Shown: piece by piece, positions 11,283 to 23,630 of the stretch
How positions within the stretch are numbered: the stretch's first letter is position 1
How the letters are laid out: every line of letters begins with the position of its first letter
Assembly (NCBI RefSeq): GCF_932276165.1
Contig: NC_064001.1
Coordinates: forward strand, 2,239,501-2,303,500
Source of the DNA: Plutella xylostella
Lineage: Eukaryota; Arthropoda; Insecta; Lepidoptera; Plutellidae
Reading direction: 5' to 3'
Length of the DNA: 64,000 nt
Notes under the pieces: model-generated
What the model saw: the letters and a program-made list of their open reading frames with translations, nothing else
Told to the model about the DNA's origin: nothing
The model's database searches: none
Translations under genes and position numbers: made by a program

Positions 11283-11960
11283 AGGAACTGTCTCTCTCAG
11301 CCTTCTATAGTCCACTGTTTGACATAGGCCTCTCCTAACGATCGCCAACCCAAACGGTCACCCGCCTTCTGCATCCAGCGGCTTCCCGCTACCTTCCGCA
11401 GATCATCAGTCCAACGGGTTGGGGGGCGACCGACACGCCGTTTGCCGACACGGGGTCTCCACTTCAGAACCTTTCTACTCCAGCGGTCGTCGGTTCTGCG
11501 GGCTACGTGGCCAGCCCATTGCCACTTCAGCGTGCTAACCCTGTGCTATGTCGGTAACTTTAGTTCTCCTGCGGATTTCTTCATTATGAATCCTATCTCG
11601 CAGGGACACGCCTAACATGGGCTATGTTAGGCGTGTCCCTGCGAGATAGGATTCGTTCGTAATGAATAATGATTTCCATAGCACGCTGAGCAACTCTGAG
11701 CTTGTGGATAAGCCCTTTGGTGAAGCATCACGTCTCGGCTCCGTAACTCATCTCTGGCAACACGCACTGATTGAAAACTCTTGTTTTCAGACACTGAGGT
11801 ATGTTTTCAGTGAAGATGTGTCGTAATTTCCCGAACGCTGCCCATCCGAGTTGGATTCTACGAGCTACCTCTTTATCGAAGTTGGATTGGATTTACCTAA
11901 TCGGATCACTTGTCCTAGGTAGGGATACTGATCGACAATTTCGATGGTGATTGGTGACAG
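11283..11960 (-). pseudogene. RTE-like LINE reverse transcriptase C-terminus, broken
   Basis: The minus strand encodes, in broken frames, the C-terminal part of an RTE-type endonuclease/reverse-transcriptase polyprotein: pieces such as VLKWRPRVGKRRVGRPPTRW, DDLRKVAGSRWMQKAGDR and GEAYVKQW at 11290-11500, and earlier residues such as GLIHKLRVAQRAME further right (about 11660-11760). Between them an inverted duplication (11588-11654) reverses part of the frame. No complete domain is left. Confidence 0.75.
11588..11654. repeat. 31-bp perfect palindrome inside LINE remnant
   Basis: The arms start GAATCCTATCTCGCAGGGAC and close with the exact complement around a 5-base loop. The right arm encodes the LGVSLRDRI stretch typical of this LINE; the left arm is its inverted copy. 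This suggests a fold-back rearrangement, perhaps at reverse transcription. Confidence 0.85.
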
Positions 11961-12082
11961 ATACGGGCGATGATGAAACATGTTCGTTCGATATGACCTT
12001 AAACGGAACGGAAACGGAACTAAAACCTACATATAAACAGACGTATTGAGATACCCTCCTCCATTTTGTCGGTAAAAAAAAT

Positions 12083-12440
12083 ATATCTGTCTGTCAAAAT
12101 CACAACACAAACAACGCAGTTCCTAATCCTAGACTGCGAATGTGATTTTTAGATACAGAGCTTTTTAGAAATCTCCTACTTATTAATGAAGTCATAATCT
12201 GAATACACGCACCTACGTAGACCGTTTTACGGTATGGTTTTTGAAACCATATAAACCTCACGGTTTTCGATGCTTCTAAAGCTGCGTACAGACCAGCCAA
12301 ACCAGCCAGTAAATATCCATCGTTGGGCGTTCGTTTCGTTGGCCGTTCGTTGGGCCGTTCTGTACGCAGCTTTATGGAAGTGAATAAAACTATATTTTAA
12401 AAAAACTTAGATAAGTGTTGTGATTTTGACAGACAGATAT
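12083..12440. mobile_element. TIR element with nested TA-MITE
   Basis: A 26-bp inverted repeat, ATATCTGTCTGTCAAAATCA plus CAACAC, bounds 12083-12108 and 12415-12440. A second 16-bp inverted repeat (AAGCTGCGTACAGA) flanked by TA lies inside at 12279-12372. There is no coding content. The LINE fragment begins immediately at the right end. Confidence 0.65.
12279..12372. mobile_element. 94-bp TA-flanked MITE
   Basis: AAGCTGCGTACAGA at the left end is mirrored by TCTGTACGCAGCTT at the right, with TA on both outer sides (12277-12278 and 12373-12374). The interior is only about 65 bp. Confidence 0.6.
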
Positions 12441-14006
12441 GATGCTTAAGGTGACTGAAGACATCAGATGTGCCATGGAGGATCGGCGGGTAACAGTACT
12501 GGTCCTTGTGGACTTTAGCAATGCGTTCAATGCCGTAGACCACGACCTGTTGCTTGCCGTTCTTCGATGTCACAAGATCTCCGATCCCGCTGTTAGCTGG
12601 TTTTCTTCATATCTTCGTGGTCGCCAACAGGCAATACGTTGCGGTCCTTCTGATATATCAGACTGGGCTGACTTGTCTGCTGGTGTTCCTCAAGGCGGCA
12701 TCCTCTCTCCTCTACTTTTTTCAACCTTTATTAACTTAGTCACCTCAAATCTTCTATGTTCCTACCACTTGTATGCCGATGACCTGCAGATCTACAACCA
12801 GGTCAAATTAGACGATTTAGATGCTGGCATTGCTAGGGTCAATAGTGATCTCGAGGAGATATTAAGATGGTCTCGTAGCTTTGGCATCTCCGTTAACCCT
12901 AGTAAGTGTCAAGCCATCATTGTGGGTGGTTCAAGGCTGTTATCGGGTCTCGACTATGCTGCGGTGCCACCAGTCAAATTTGATGGTCGTGTTGTACCTT
13001 TTTCTGCAACTGTGAATGATCTTGGCCTGATCATTGATCAAAACCTAAGTTGGGATCAGCAACTTGATAAAGTATCCCGTAAAATTTACGCATCACTCCA
13101 CTCCTTGCTTCGCTTAAAAAATTTCCTCCCCAGCACACTAAACTTGCCCTTGTTAATTCTCTTCTTCTTCCCATTTTAGACTATGCGGATGTGTGCTATC
13201 TGGACCTAACTGAAGCTTTGCTCAATAAGCTTGAACGCTTATTGAACACGTGCATTCGTTTCGTTTTTGGGCTGCGTAAATATGATCACGTTTCACAGTA
13301 CCGCGCTCAATTGAAATGGCTCCCTATCCGTGACCGTAGGAACCTGCGTATCCTTTGTCTTCTCTTCTCTATCCTCCACGAGCCCAATACCCCACCTTAT
13401 CTAAAGTCTATGTTCCAATTTCTATCTGACACTCATACCAGAGACTTACGTTCTTCTCATAATTCAATTTTAGCCCTACCCTCCTTCCACTCTGGTTTTA
13501 TGTCTGACTCTTTCGCGGTCACGGCTGTGCGTCTATGGAACGATCTCCCTGATTCCATTAGGAAAGCTCCGTCTCGCAACGTTTTTAAGCGTCTTACTCG
13601 AACTCACTACCTTAGTAAGATGGGTAGTTAGTTGATAGCTCTTTCCTGAACCTCTAAATTAATTCTTGTTATATAATATTAATATTTATATAATAATATA
13701 TATTATAGTTTATATATATATGTGTGTGTATATATATGTATATATATTATTTATATTATGTTTATTTATATATTCATAACTTATATATAGTTACGTATTT
13801 TATATTATATTTGGTAATTATTATTAAGTGACTTGTTTTAATTTTGTAGTAATAGTGTTGTTTTCTTTTTGCACACCTTATAATAAAATTTTCTTGCACC
13901 TCCTGTGGGTTGACTGGTAGAAAATGCTTGTAGCATTAAGTCCACCCTTTGTACACTTATTTTTATATTTGTGCAATAAAGGATTAAATAATAATAATAA
14001 ATAATA
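12441..14006 (+). pseudogene. 5'-truncated LINE (CR1/Daphne-like) reverse transcriptase
   Basis: An RT domain without its N-terminus occupies 12439-13179: the VDFSNAFNAVDHD block (catalytic Asp), the GVPQGGILSPLLF block, and the active-site YADD at about 12773-12784. The frame shifts near 13150, and the thumb/C-terminal part continues at about 13165-13631 in another frame (motifs LDYADVCY, WLPIRDRR, LWNDLP). The 3' UTR carries a TA-rich block (13674-13770) and the element ends in (ATAATA)n at 13985-14006, a microsatellite tail as in CR1-like LINEs. The missing endonuclease and the frameshift make it non-functional. The clade assignment is tentative. Confidence 0.82.
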
Positions 14007-14403
14007 AGTACTCAAATATTTCGCAGAATCGGAAAAAACAATAAAGATTATAAACTACGAATTATGTATGGCAGATTTATGCCGACGTATTGTTGTACCT
14101 AGCTACTCCCCTACGGTTCATTTTCGATCCACTCGACTCCATTTGAATATGCACGTGAACAACCATACGTGCCGAGCCAGCGCAAGCAAAATTCACCTCT
14201 ATTTATGAAACTCGAGTGGCGTCCGACCTTGAATTAGCAGGTACCTGCTCCGCTACTGAAAATTCAGTCTGCATTACAAAATCCTGAAACCACCTGGAAC
14301 TGTCCAAAACCGCCAAAATTCACGTCATGGTTTTTATCTGAGATTTTGGTTATGATTATGATGCATGAATTCCATCATAATCCTAATCCTAACTTATCCT
14401 AAC

Positions 14404-14572
14404 TTAATATTATAAATGCCAAAGTAACTGTGTCTGTCTGTCTGTTACTCTTTCACGCCAAAACTACTGAACGGATTTGAATGAAATTTGGTATCCGTTC
14501 AGTAGTTTTGGCGTGAAAGAGTAACAGACAGACACAGTTACTTTCGCATTTATAATATTAGTTAGGATAACG
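14404..14572. mobile_element. Palindromic double copy of the Helitron-like repeat
   Basis: Two head-to-head copies of the 5' portion of the dispersed repeat (starting AATATTATAAATGC, with TCTGTCTGTC and 'ttactctttcacgcc') meet near 14490 and form a fold-back with arms of about 75 bp. Confidence 0.7.
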
Positions 14573-14929
14573 ATTTATTAGCGTTTTATTCAAATAAATA
14601 CTCGTGTAACTTTTCACTCATTGGCTGCACTCATAGAACTAAATCTAGCTAGGCTAGCCTATTTGGATTTTTTCGTAAGACTTCAGTCGTGGCACTCTGC
14701 TTGGGTGTAATGCCTTATGCTGAATACATTTTTAGGTAGGTACAGTCAAGTTATGGTACGTTCACTTTTATCATTAGTATTCAGAAACCGTCATTTTACT
14801 TAATTGTGGTTTGTGTAGTGCGGTTTTGTAAAATTTACAAAGTGCACATTTTATTACATTTGATTGTATCCATTGTACTAAATTTGCAATGGAAATTTTC
14901 AATTACAATTTCGGAAATTACTAATAATA

Positions 14930-15162
14930 CACTCACGGGCAATAAAAACGTTCCACTCAGAAAAGCACCAAATTACTTCTAAACGGAAAAGGCTAGCTTA
15001 ATAACGTGTTCTGCAATATTGAAGTACATTTAACAGAGCCTCAGGTCATTACCAACTATTAACGGTAATATTTTGTTCCAATTTTAAATAAAATCTATGA
15101 AAAAATTGGGGTCGTTTGGAATCACAATTTTGTGAGTGGAACTATTTCATTGCCCGGGAGTG
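14930..15162. mobile_element. TA-flanked MITE, full copy (233 bp)
   Basis: It has the same terminal repeats as the 9819 copy (CACTCACGGGCAATAAAAAC at the left, CATTGCCCGGGAGTG at the right), with TA at 14928-14929 and 15163-15164. The interior is homologous along its length. Confidence 0.88.
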
Positions 15163-15931
15163 TATGTGCAAAGTGGTATTATTTATTTACATAGAGTGTA
15201 ACTACCTAGTAATATTAATTTAGTAATTTTCAAGTATTATGAACTGAAATTAGGACTCAGTTCATGAAAATCAGATCCCTGTACCCCAGATGAAATTTAG
15301 TATGATGTTTCATGTATTTCAGCAGTTTCATAAAGTATGAATAGCTAATTTGTAACAGTCCTTTTTATTACGGAAGCGTGTGGTGTAATGTACTCGTATG
15401 TAAGTAGAGAATTAATCTAGTCAACTATTTATGAAGTTGTTATTTAATAATATACGTTACTTTGACTATTTGTTCCATAATCGTTATAAGTTCTGTAGCG
15501 ATTAATAAACGTGACATGAGTTTCGGCGGTTTATGCCAAAAAAAAAACACACATAACAACTTATAAATAGATAAATGTAACCTAACCTAAGTCGGTACCT
15601 AGGCAACCAAACTTAACCTTTCTCAACAGAAATTTGGATTTCCAAAGCTTCCTTAAGATTTGTACTTGTAAGTTTCTCAAGTTCCCAATAAATATTACGA
15701 TATACCTAGAGCTACTTTCCTACGTTTCCACGATAAGACGAAACTTGTGTAACTTATTATCTAGAAGTTGGAGAGCTTTTGAACTCCTAAGACTTTTCAA
15801 CACACCTGGATCGAAAACGTCACTTTCTAGCCTGTATTCATGAGTCATTAACCTTACCTAACCAATGTGAAGAACCCGATATACCCGGGATAACATTACC
15901 TATCACCATAGAATAACAAGTACAGTACTAG

Positions 15932-16205
15932 TAGAATAGAATAGAATAGAATAGAAAAACTTTATTCGACACAAAAACAACAACATGGACAGTAAAACAG
16001 GCAACAAAAATACTTAATTACTAGAAAAATAAATATTAATAAATTAATAGGTAGGGTACACTAGGTGCTAGTTGCTGCTCAGTGTCGAAAAGGACTCCAG
16101 ACTCAGCATGTGCTATAATCCCGGGGACTATATCGCTGGTTTTCAGCTGGATCCTTTGCGAACGGAACGCCGTAGAGTAGGAGTGCAATCGTTTGAATTA
16201 GCCAA
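15932..16205 (-). mobile_element. LINE 3' end with (GAATA)n tail
   Basis: On the minus strand the segment ends in GTGTCGAATAAAG, TTTTT and (CTATT)n, a polyadenylation-like signal before a pentamer tail. The upstream GC-richer part (16075-16170) is probably the end of the LINE coding region, but no domain remains. Confidence 0.5.
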
Positions 16206-17227
16206 TTACAAAGCATACAACAAAAAATAAACAAACAAGTAAGTGAATAAACAAGTGTTAGTTAGGTACTACAATAAAAGATACTCGTTATTCTATGCTA
16301 TCACTCAAAAAATACAAATCGAAAATCGGTTTAGCTGTTTGGGAGCTATGCTACCACAGACACTTTATGCACCTTTTTTGTCGAGGGTTAAAAATAAAAG
16401 CTTACTAACAGGTCAGTTTTGTATGGAATTATATCTTAGTAGTTGTGATACTAGTGCGGGGACTGCGCCTTTCCTTTACATTCGAGTTTGCATGGTGTTT
16501 GACACTAATGAGCTTCTACATTAGTAGCACACATGGAGTATGAATACCCGAGTCCGCGTTGTTCTATGGTATGGTAGCACACGACATTTTCATTTCATTC
16601 ATCGGAGAGTAGTTTGTAAAAAACATTGGACTTTGACAGATATTATTTCGACAGAAAAACTTCTTCATAAGGTGCTTTTCTATGCTATCCATGTTTCACC
16701 CGTGTACTTTCAATGTATCATCTATTAAAGAGCTTACCATTGGAGCTTACGTTCAATCTAATAAAGGAACTGAGCTCACATAATATGGCATGGCATAAGT
16801 ACTGTATTATAAAATATTGCCTATTTGTACTAAAATTGTACAAAAAATATACAGCCTATAAAGGGTGGTACAGACGCTAAGAAGAAAAGGATCAATTTCG
16901 TCTAGTCTACATCCGCCCACGGTGCATACAATCATATCATCAATACAAAGTACCTACATCTTATGTCTATACCGACTTATGTAATTCCCAGATGTTCTTC
17001 AGAATCATAAAAATAAATCAAATGGAAAATTGTAAGTACCTACTCATACCTTTTTCTGCGAACTGTGAAATCAAAAGACACAACTATCAAAGGACCTGAT
17101 TAGATAGGCCCGGGTAAGGTTAGACTACAGTAAGCTGAAACTTCAATCTAATAATCTAGAGAAAATTCAAAATATTAACTATGACCAGTGGAAGATTTTT
17201 TACATAACTTTATGTTGGAAATGCATT

Positions 17228-17415
17228 CGCGAGCAAAGAAAAAGTTCCAATAACAAAAGCACCAAGTTACTCCTCAATGGAAACTCCTTAATGACGCTGT
17301 CTCATCTGAAATATTGAAGTCTGATGCACTGTAACAGGACAGTGCATCAGAATATTATCAATATAAATCTTTTTTTTTAATGTCCTTTTTCGTTCGGCAT
17401 TTTGTAAGTTATTGG
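17228..17415. mobile_element. Degenerate TA-MITE copy
   Basis: The fragments GAGCAAAGAAAAAGTTCCA, 'gcaccaagttactcct' and 'atattgaagt' follow the order seen in the intact MITEs. A 13-bp hairpin (TCTGATGCACTGT) replaces part of the interior at about 17320-17353. The terminal repeats are worn. Confidence 0.5.
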
Positions 17416-19529
17416 CTCTTCTATATTTTTCAGATTCGTGGTCAGGTTCCTTCTATCTACATAATATGAGATGTACTACTTTGAATTTATTCATTGTTTT
17501 TTTTTGTTCAAACCTTTGAATAACAATGAAGTTATGAGTTAAATCTATCCGAATACGACACGGTCTATCCCTGCCCTTCTAGCGAGCGGTATCAAAATAT
17601 CCAAAGCTATACACAAATCCTATTTTCCAATACTTTCCTATTTTCTCGTAGGTAAAGTTAAACAATTAAACATGACCAAAATTATATTTTATGCCTTGCG
17701 TTAACCAGTCATGGATACCGGCCCTGCCAATTCTACCTAACCCATGCAATATTTTTTCGCCCAAACAGAACAATATTTTTTTCAATAAAAAAAACCCTAT
17801 AATAAAATGCTACTAGGGCTGAAGCCGTGTTCACATGTCTGGAAATATCATTAAAATCGTAATAAAAAAGTTAAAGCCTTAGCAACGAATTCGGCAACTG
17901 AAATCATTAAATTCGTCCCACGCTGATGCCTACGCAAATGAAGACGACTCTCAGGTTTTGATTATTCATTATATACTTACAAACTTTTACTATTGAACGG
18001 TAATAGTTTACCACTAGTATTCGGCTCATAGACTTAGTATCTAGTATATACATGATTCGGCTTACCAACATACAATATACAAAATAATAAAATTACTATG
18101 GGTTTATGGGATCTACTATGAACTACTATGAAATCACGATTTAAACCAGATTTATATATAATTATAAATTAAATAGGTACCTATACGGGTACATAATGAT
18201 ACACACTATACTAAAGTTTGAAAATTAAATTAACATTTAATTAATCACGAATGTGTTTAAGTATTATGTAAGTTCGCTTTCTTAAGTCAAAATTTAAACG
18301 TAAATCAATGCTGAAATAATAAACCGACCGTACTCACTTCAACATGAAGCATTTACTACCAGATACTTACCCACCTTTTAAGAGAAAAATAGCGAATCTC
18401 TCAACATCGTTCTAGGAAACCCGTGAAACCAATACCGCTGCTTTCAGAGCAGCCTGTGTACCAGTTCTGGCCTCTTTGTTTGCTCAACCTGACTCTGTTA
18501 GCTAAGCACACACAGGTAAGTACGACATCTCTGCCATTAGCTTAGAATGTTCTGTCGTAAAGGGAATACACTTTTACGATAATTGCTTTATACGACACAA
18601 CGTAAACGCTTAGTTGGGAAGCTACATATAATAGCTCCATCAAAATTTCCCTGACGATTGACTGACGGGGTCATAAAGTCACGAATTGTTTACGATAACA
18701 CGCCTACAGTTCAACGTAAATGTTTGACAGTTGAATAACGATTAGCAATAAATTTTAGTACACAGTTTAGGGCTGTCACTTTCCGGCTTTTCCGGATGCG
18801 GATCGCTGAAAATAACCTCTAAGTTGAGGTGACAGGCGAAGCCTTAGGGTGACTGTCCACCAGAGCGCATCGAAGCGGTGTGCGAGGCAATAATCGTCCA
18901 ATTAAATTGCACGAGGGAAGTTTTTTATGCAATTTCATTGGTAATTTTTTACCTCGCACAGTCAGTAGGTCCCATCAACGCCCGAATCCCCGATAGGACG
19001 AGTAAGTATACAAGCCCCCTTATTATAAAGCGAAGACAGATAGTTAAAACTGTTTATTTAAAGGCGAGAGTCCATCACAAACACAAACAACTACACGACT
19101 GAGTCTGGATTAGAACTAACCACATTTACTTACTTGTCCAAACACATACGGTAAATAGGATTGTCCTTATTTAGATACTTACCACCAAAAGATATTCTTG
19201 GTATCGAGATTAAATGAAACTGTTTGTATTGTTCGGAAGCGCAGTCAACGTTAATAATTTGAGTAGAATGATATTTTGTTCCGACATGACTCGGTATCGG
19301 AAATTCCCTGAAATTGGGTTTTAATGTACAGTCTGCAAAAGAAATATATGTAAAGTATGATATTATAGCGCCATCAGTTTGATCCTAAGACTCATGGTTG
19401 TAATTTTATCAACGTATACAAACAATTTCTCTATAGAAACCTATGTATTTTTATGTACCGTACCCACTCGTCAGTTCAGTACATCATAATAAAATTTTAA
19501 AGTGTTTGCGCTGGGGTGGCATATAGGTA

Positions 19530-19609
19530 CAGTAAAGGGCAGAAAGACCTGACCCCTCTCAGAAACATAGTTACTATGAGAGGGGGTCAGGTTTCTCTGC
19601 ACTTGACCG
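19530..19609. mobile_element. 80-bp TA-flanked hairpin MITE
   Basis: CAGTAAAGGGCAGAAAGACC faces its imperfect complement GGTTTCTCTGCACTTGACCG, with a second inner dyad (CCTGACCCCTCTCA and its complement). TA lies at 19528-19529 and 19610-19611. A sister copy lies against the GST exon 2 splice donor (46236-46316). Confidence 0.8.
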
Positions 19610-20401
19610 TACATATATCTTTTGCTCACTGTACTTAGTATCGAAATCGCAGTATCCTGCCTGTCCCATGTAACTAGAAATATCCACAAATAGATAGATA
19701 GACAGAACATTTTATTGGTTCCACTTAAAAAATGAGCATTGATTCGAATAGTCCCGTAGAAATTATGACAAATTGAATGTAAAAAAACTTGAGTATATTC
19801 ATATATTTCATATATTCAAATAAAGTATTCAGGCTAAAAAAATAAAGTTCCCTATATCATAGAATTACCGACTTCTGTTGCCGCTACACGGATTGGTATC
19901 GACGTAGACAAACGTCACTATATCGCAATTCGCCATAAATACGGCGCTGTGATTGTTAAGAGTTTACCGAGACGTTCATAACAAGGCCATATACCGCAGC
20001 TCTATTTTTTGAATGTGTATCAATATCCTATTGTCCTACTATGTATACACACTCTCACTGTTCACTTTTAAAACACCCGGTATATCATATTATAATTATC
20101 CTTGCCTTTGCAACCTCGTCGAACGGTAAAATCAGACATAAGCAGATGAAATTTATTGTAATTGCTTTGGGTCTTTCGACAAATATCACTAGCCGGCAAC
20201 GCGGTACCTAATCCCGTACGATACGATACGACCCTGAGATAAACTTGATCACCACATGTACTCAGCTTAGCAGAAACACTATGGCGTTTTCGATTCGATT
20301 ATATAAGAATTTGCTGTATTTAAAAACCCTTCCCATTTCCCAACCCTTCACTCATAGGTACTTACAACAATACAATCACGAGCAATGAAAACAATTCCAG
20401 T

Positions 20402-20572
20402 TGTAGAATCGTCATATCTTGTCTTATTGTAGTTCATATGCCCGCTTACAGATGTCACTATCCTGTATTATACATCGCGGTGTTAAGATTTCTTCGGTTT
20501 TAATGACTTTGTGGTTGATGTAATTAAACGTTACTTCTGTCAGCAAATAGTGGTTTGATTTGGAGTTGTTCA
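20402..20572 (+). repeat. 5' LTR of gag-only BEL/Pao element
   Basis: This 171-bp LTR begins TGTAGAATCG and ends GAGTTGTTCA. By eye it is identical over its full length to the 3' LTR at 23460-23630. The target duplication CCAGT is at 20397-20401 and 23631-23635. Identical LTRs indicate a recent insertion. Confidence 0.93.
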
Positions 20573-20590
20573 TGGTCCTTCGAGCCGGAT
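20573..20590 (+). promoter_or_regulatory. tRNA-Tyr-type primer-binding site
   Basis: TGGTCCTTCGAGCCGGA starts directly after the LTR and is complementary to the CCA-tailed 3' end of eukaryotic tRNA-Tyr (ends TCCGGCTCGAAGGA-CCA). It sets the start of minus-strand DNA synthesis. Confidence 0.75.
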
Positions 20591-21224
20591 TGCGGAATCA
20601 GATAGTCAAATTTTTGGTCCGACGCAAGTATCGGGGAACAAGGATTCCCTGAAGGTGCTTTGGGTGGTTGGCCAGAGCGTCAGCCAGCGAGAGCAGTCAG
20701 TGCAGCGCGGACAGCTCCAGCATCGGCAGAGTTCCTGAGTGCCCAGCGACTGACGGTAGCAGTGGCGCCGCGAGCAGCGTCACCACGTCGGTCCACGCAG
20801 CGGCAAAAGGACGAGCAAGAGAAAGTGTATCACAGGAATCACAGATACCCGGTAACCACAAAGTGAACCCAACGTGAGTACATTTTGACATTATCAGCTC
20901 AGAGAGTTCCTCAAAAGTGTCAGTGTCATCAGTGATCAGTGAACCGTAGAATAATTAATTGAAGTGACAGTGTCATAATTAATTGAAGTGACAGTATGGA
21001 CAGTAAGAAAATAGAATTATAATATAGTTGAAACGCTCTCTTCTCTTTGGTAGACAGTGGGTAGTTAGAATAATTATTTAGTCTTAGAATAATTTTACAA
21101 ATATTAGTCAGACGGGGAACCTATGCCCGATTTTGGATCTGTGAAAAAACAAATTTAAAACTTGTAAAATTTTCAAAATTTCTTTGACATATCAAAATTC
21201 CAAACATTGTCTACGTCTATCAAA

Positions 21225-23094
21225 ATGTCTTTTTGTGTAAAAGGTCAACTTCATTGACTTATATGTATATTACTAGCGTAAGGACAGGCCCAACCGCTCT
21301 AGAAAATGACACCCTCGCGTTGGCCCTAAAACCTCATAAATCTGTCATAATTTGTATGAATTTAGGGCCAGCGCGCGGGTGCCATTTTCTTTTGACAAAA
21401 CGTTCTGACGGGCGTATCCTTCCTTTTGAAATCATTGGTCAACTTGGATTAATTTCTCATATTGCAAGAGCGTATGAAAACTATAAAAAGGCACCAAATG
21501 ACCGGTTAACTAAAGAATCATACTTACAAACCAGACTAGAGGCATTAGAGGCTCAATTCAAAATTGTTACTGATACTCATACAAAGATACTGTCTGAAGC
21601 ATCCGATGAAATACTAGATAACCACGAATATTTCTCAAGCGACATGTACTCGGAGGTAGAAGAATCGTACTTTATGTACAAGTCAGACCTAAAGGAAGCT
21701 CTATCCCGCGTCGTGTCTAGTGCATCGGCTGCTTCTGATGAGATAAACAAACAAGCAAATACCAAGGGGGGATCTCATGTTCACTTGCCTAAACTTATAA
21801 TTCCGGTGTTTTCTGGCACATACGTAGAATGGATATCATTTAGAGACTTATTCTTATCATTGGTCCACAACAACGATGCATTAGACAAAGTACAAAAAAT
21901 GCATTATTTAAAGGCGCACCTCTCTGGGGAAGCTGAGCAGCTCTTACGGCATGTACCAATCACAGCTGCAACTTACGACGAGGCCTGGGTGACGTTAAAT
22001 AATAGGTACACAATAATAAGAAGTACTTGGTCAATTGTCTAATGCAACGATTTATGGATCAACCTACCATTGTAAATGAAACAGCTGGTGCAATCAAAAA
22101 TGTACTAGATTTAGTGAATGACACGTTGAACGGTTTGAGGAATCTAGGTGTACAAACCGAGTCTTGGGATGTGTTCATCATTCACGTGGTTTGCTCAAGG
22201 TTGGACTCTGAATCCCGAAAAAGTTGGGAAGTTAAAATAAGTACCTCGAACGAACTGTCAACCTTGAACGAATTAATGCAGTATCTAGAAGCTCGATACA
22301 GATCCCTTGAATTCCTAGACACCGAACCAAAACCAACACATTTACATGCAATGCACGCAACTGCCACCAGTGGCCATGCAGGAACCATAGGGTGTGCCTA
22401 CTGCAACAAACGTGGCCACAAAATCATCCACTGCAAGGAATTCTGTAAGCTACAATATGAAGCACGACACAAGTTTGTTATAACCAACAGGCTATGCTAT
22501 AATTGCATAGGCCGTAATCACTCTGCCAATAGCTGCCGCTCCATCAACACATGCCGCATCTGTTATCATTATCACCACTCATTGCTTCATCCGACGCCAG
22601 CTTCGGGGTCGCATGTGGGTGGATCCAAATCATCACTGGCCGTAGAAGTCAAGGCAACAGGTGCCAATGCAAAAGCAGCATCGGATAACCCTGGTTCATT
22701 ACCATCGAATACAGTCCACCGGTCACATCAAATTGCTTCACCATCACATACAGTCCACTGTTCCAATCATATCAACAGCATGCATACAAAAATAACATCA
22801 GGTGACAAGGTTAAGCAAAATACTGAAGACGGCCACAAATTGAGAATCGACAAGGACAACACACATTCAGCTTGGTCATGTCACTCAAGCCATTGGTCAT
22901 CATTCAAAAGAAGTCGAATATCAAAACGTTCGAGGAAATCATTCAGCACACAGTCCCACGCTCACGACCCATCCATCAATCACTCATCTGCATGTCCTAC
23001 CGATCCATTCAGTCACAGCTCTGAAGTCCAGTCCAGTTGGAGACGAACTTGGATTTTTAATAATCATCATCATCCCCAGGTCGGTAGTTATTAG
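21225..23094 (+). pseudogene. BEL/Pao gag (DUF1759-type) with zinc knuckles, disrupted
   Basis: The natural start is probably the ATG at 21225. After nine codons the frame is interrupted by a 186-bp MITE plus its 8-bp duplication, and it resumes at about 21446. The capsid-like region follows (motifs LPKLIIPVFSGTYVEW and FRDLF, about 21780-21850), typical of BEL gag. An extra AC near 22009-22012 shifts the frame, and the rest continues in the next frame from about 22013. CCHC-like motifs are at about 22390-22440 (CAYCNKRGH) and 22490-22580 (CYNCIGRNH, then CRICYHYHH). The final His/Ser-rich tail has no domain. As the DNA stands, gag cannot be made in one piece. Confidence 0.85.
21252..21437 (+). 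mobile_element. hAT-like MITE inserted in gag (186 bp)
   Basis: The element runs from CATTGACTTATAT to GAAATCATTG, with the 8-bp direct repeat GTCAACTT on both sides (21244-21251 and 21438-21445). Inside is an inverted pair of about 30 bp centred near 21345 (GACACCCTCGCGTTGGCCCT and its near complement). An almost identical copy with a different 8-bp duplication lies at 44436-44617. The 8-bp duplication points to the hAT superfamily. Confidence 0.88.
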
Positions 23095-23459
23095 GTAGAT
23101 TGATTACGCAATTTTCGAAAAAAAATGGGTCGTAGTATCGTATTTCATGATAATAAATTGTATTGCAAATTAACTATGTTAAAATTTTATCTTATTTATC
23201 TGTCATCAACTGTTATCGTTCATCATTTAATATATTATTATGTTGTATGTATTTATGTCTTTTGCAAATTCTTCATAAAACCGAGTGCCAATCTGTCTCA
23301 ACCAAAGCATGTATTTTCTACTAAATAGTTTTTTAAAATCGCGCAAGGTGCATACCCATGCAATTTTTATCAACCTTTGTTTTATTAATGCATCTTGTGA
23401 CAACCCCTTGACCTCATGGTGGGCGGTAGTTAAGAACTATATGTTCTTGGTGGGCGGTA

Positions 23460-23630
23460 TGTAGAATCGTCATATCTTGTCTTATTGTAGTTCATATGCC
23501 CGCTTACAGATGTCACTATCCTGTATTATACATCGCGGTGTTAAGATTTCTTCGGTTTTAATGACTTTGTGGTTGATGTAATTAAACGTTACTTCTGTCA
23601 GCAAATAGTGGTTTGATTTGGAGTTGTTCA
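23460..23630 (+). repeat. 3' LTR of gag-only BEL/Pao element
   Basis: 171 bp, the same sequence as the 5' LTR, followed by the target duplication CCAGT and then by the remainder of the interrupted MITE. Confidence 0.93.

Larger units (their letters stand above)
15165..20372. other. AT-rich intronic stretch with scattered repeats
   Basis: This is part of the receptor's first intron. Apart from the LINE tail, the degenerate MITE and the 80-bp MITE listed separately, no gene was recognised. A 68-bp open segment with good splice signals at 18448-18515 could not be assigned to any protein. Confidence 0.4.
20402..23630 (+). mobile_element. Non-autonomous BEL/Pao LTR retrotransposon (3.2 kb)
   Basis: Two 171-bp LTRs enclose a primer-binding site, a GC-rich leader (20650-20870) and a broken gag (21225-23094), but no protease, reverse transcriptase, RNase H or integrase. 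A purine-rich GGTGGGCGGTA precedes the 3' LTR. There is a 5-bp target duplication, CCAGT. The deletion of pol means the element must have been copied by proteins supplied from another element. A hAT-like MITE and a 2-bp frameshift break gag. Confidence 0.92.

Noticed and set aside
18448..18515. Candidate 68-bp exon with CTTTCAG acceptor and CACAG|GTAAGT donor, open in one frame
   Set aside because: No family could be recognised, no partner exon is nearby, and chance matches to splice consensus are common in 64 kb.
21233..21440. N-terminal 70 residues of an apparent gag frame
   Set aside because: This part is the translated hAT-like MITE. The natural gag start is the ATG at 21225, and the gag sequence resumes after the MITE.
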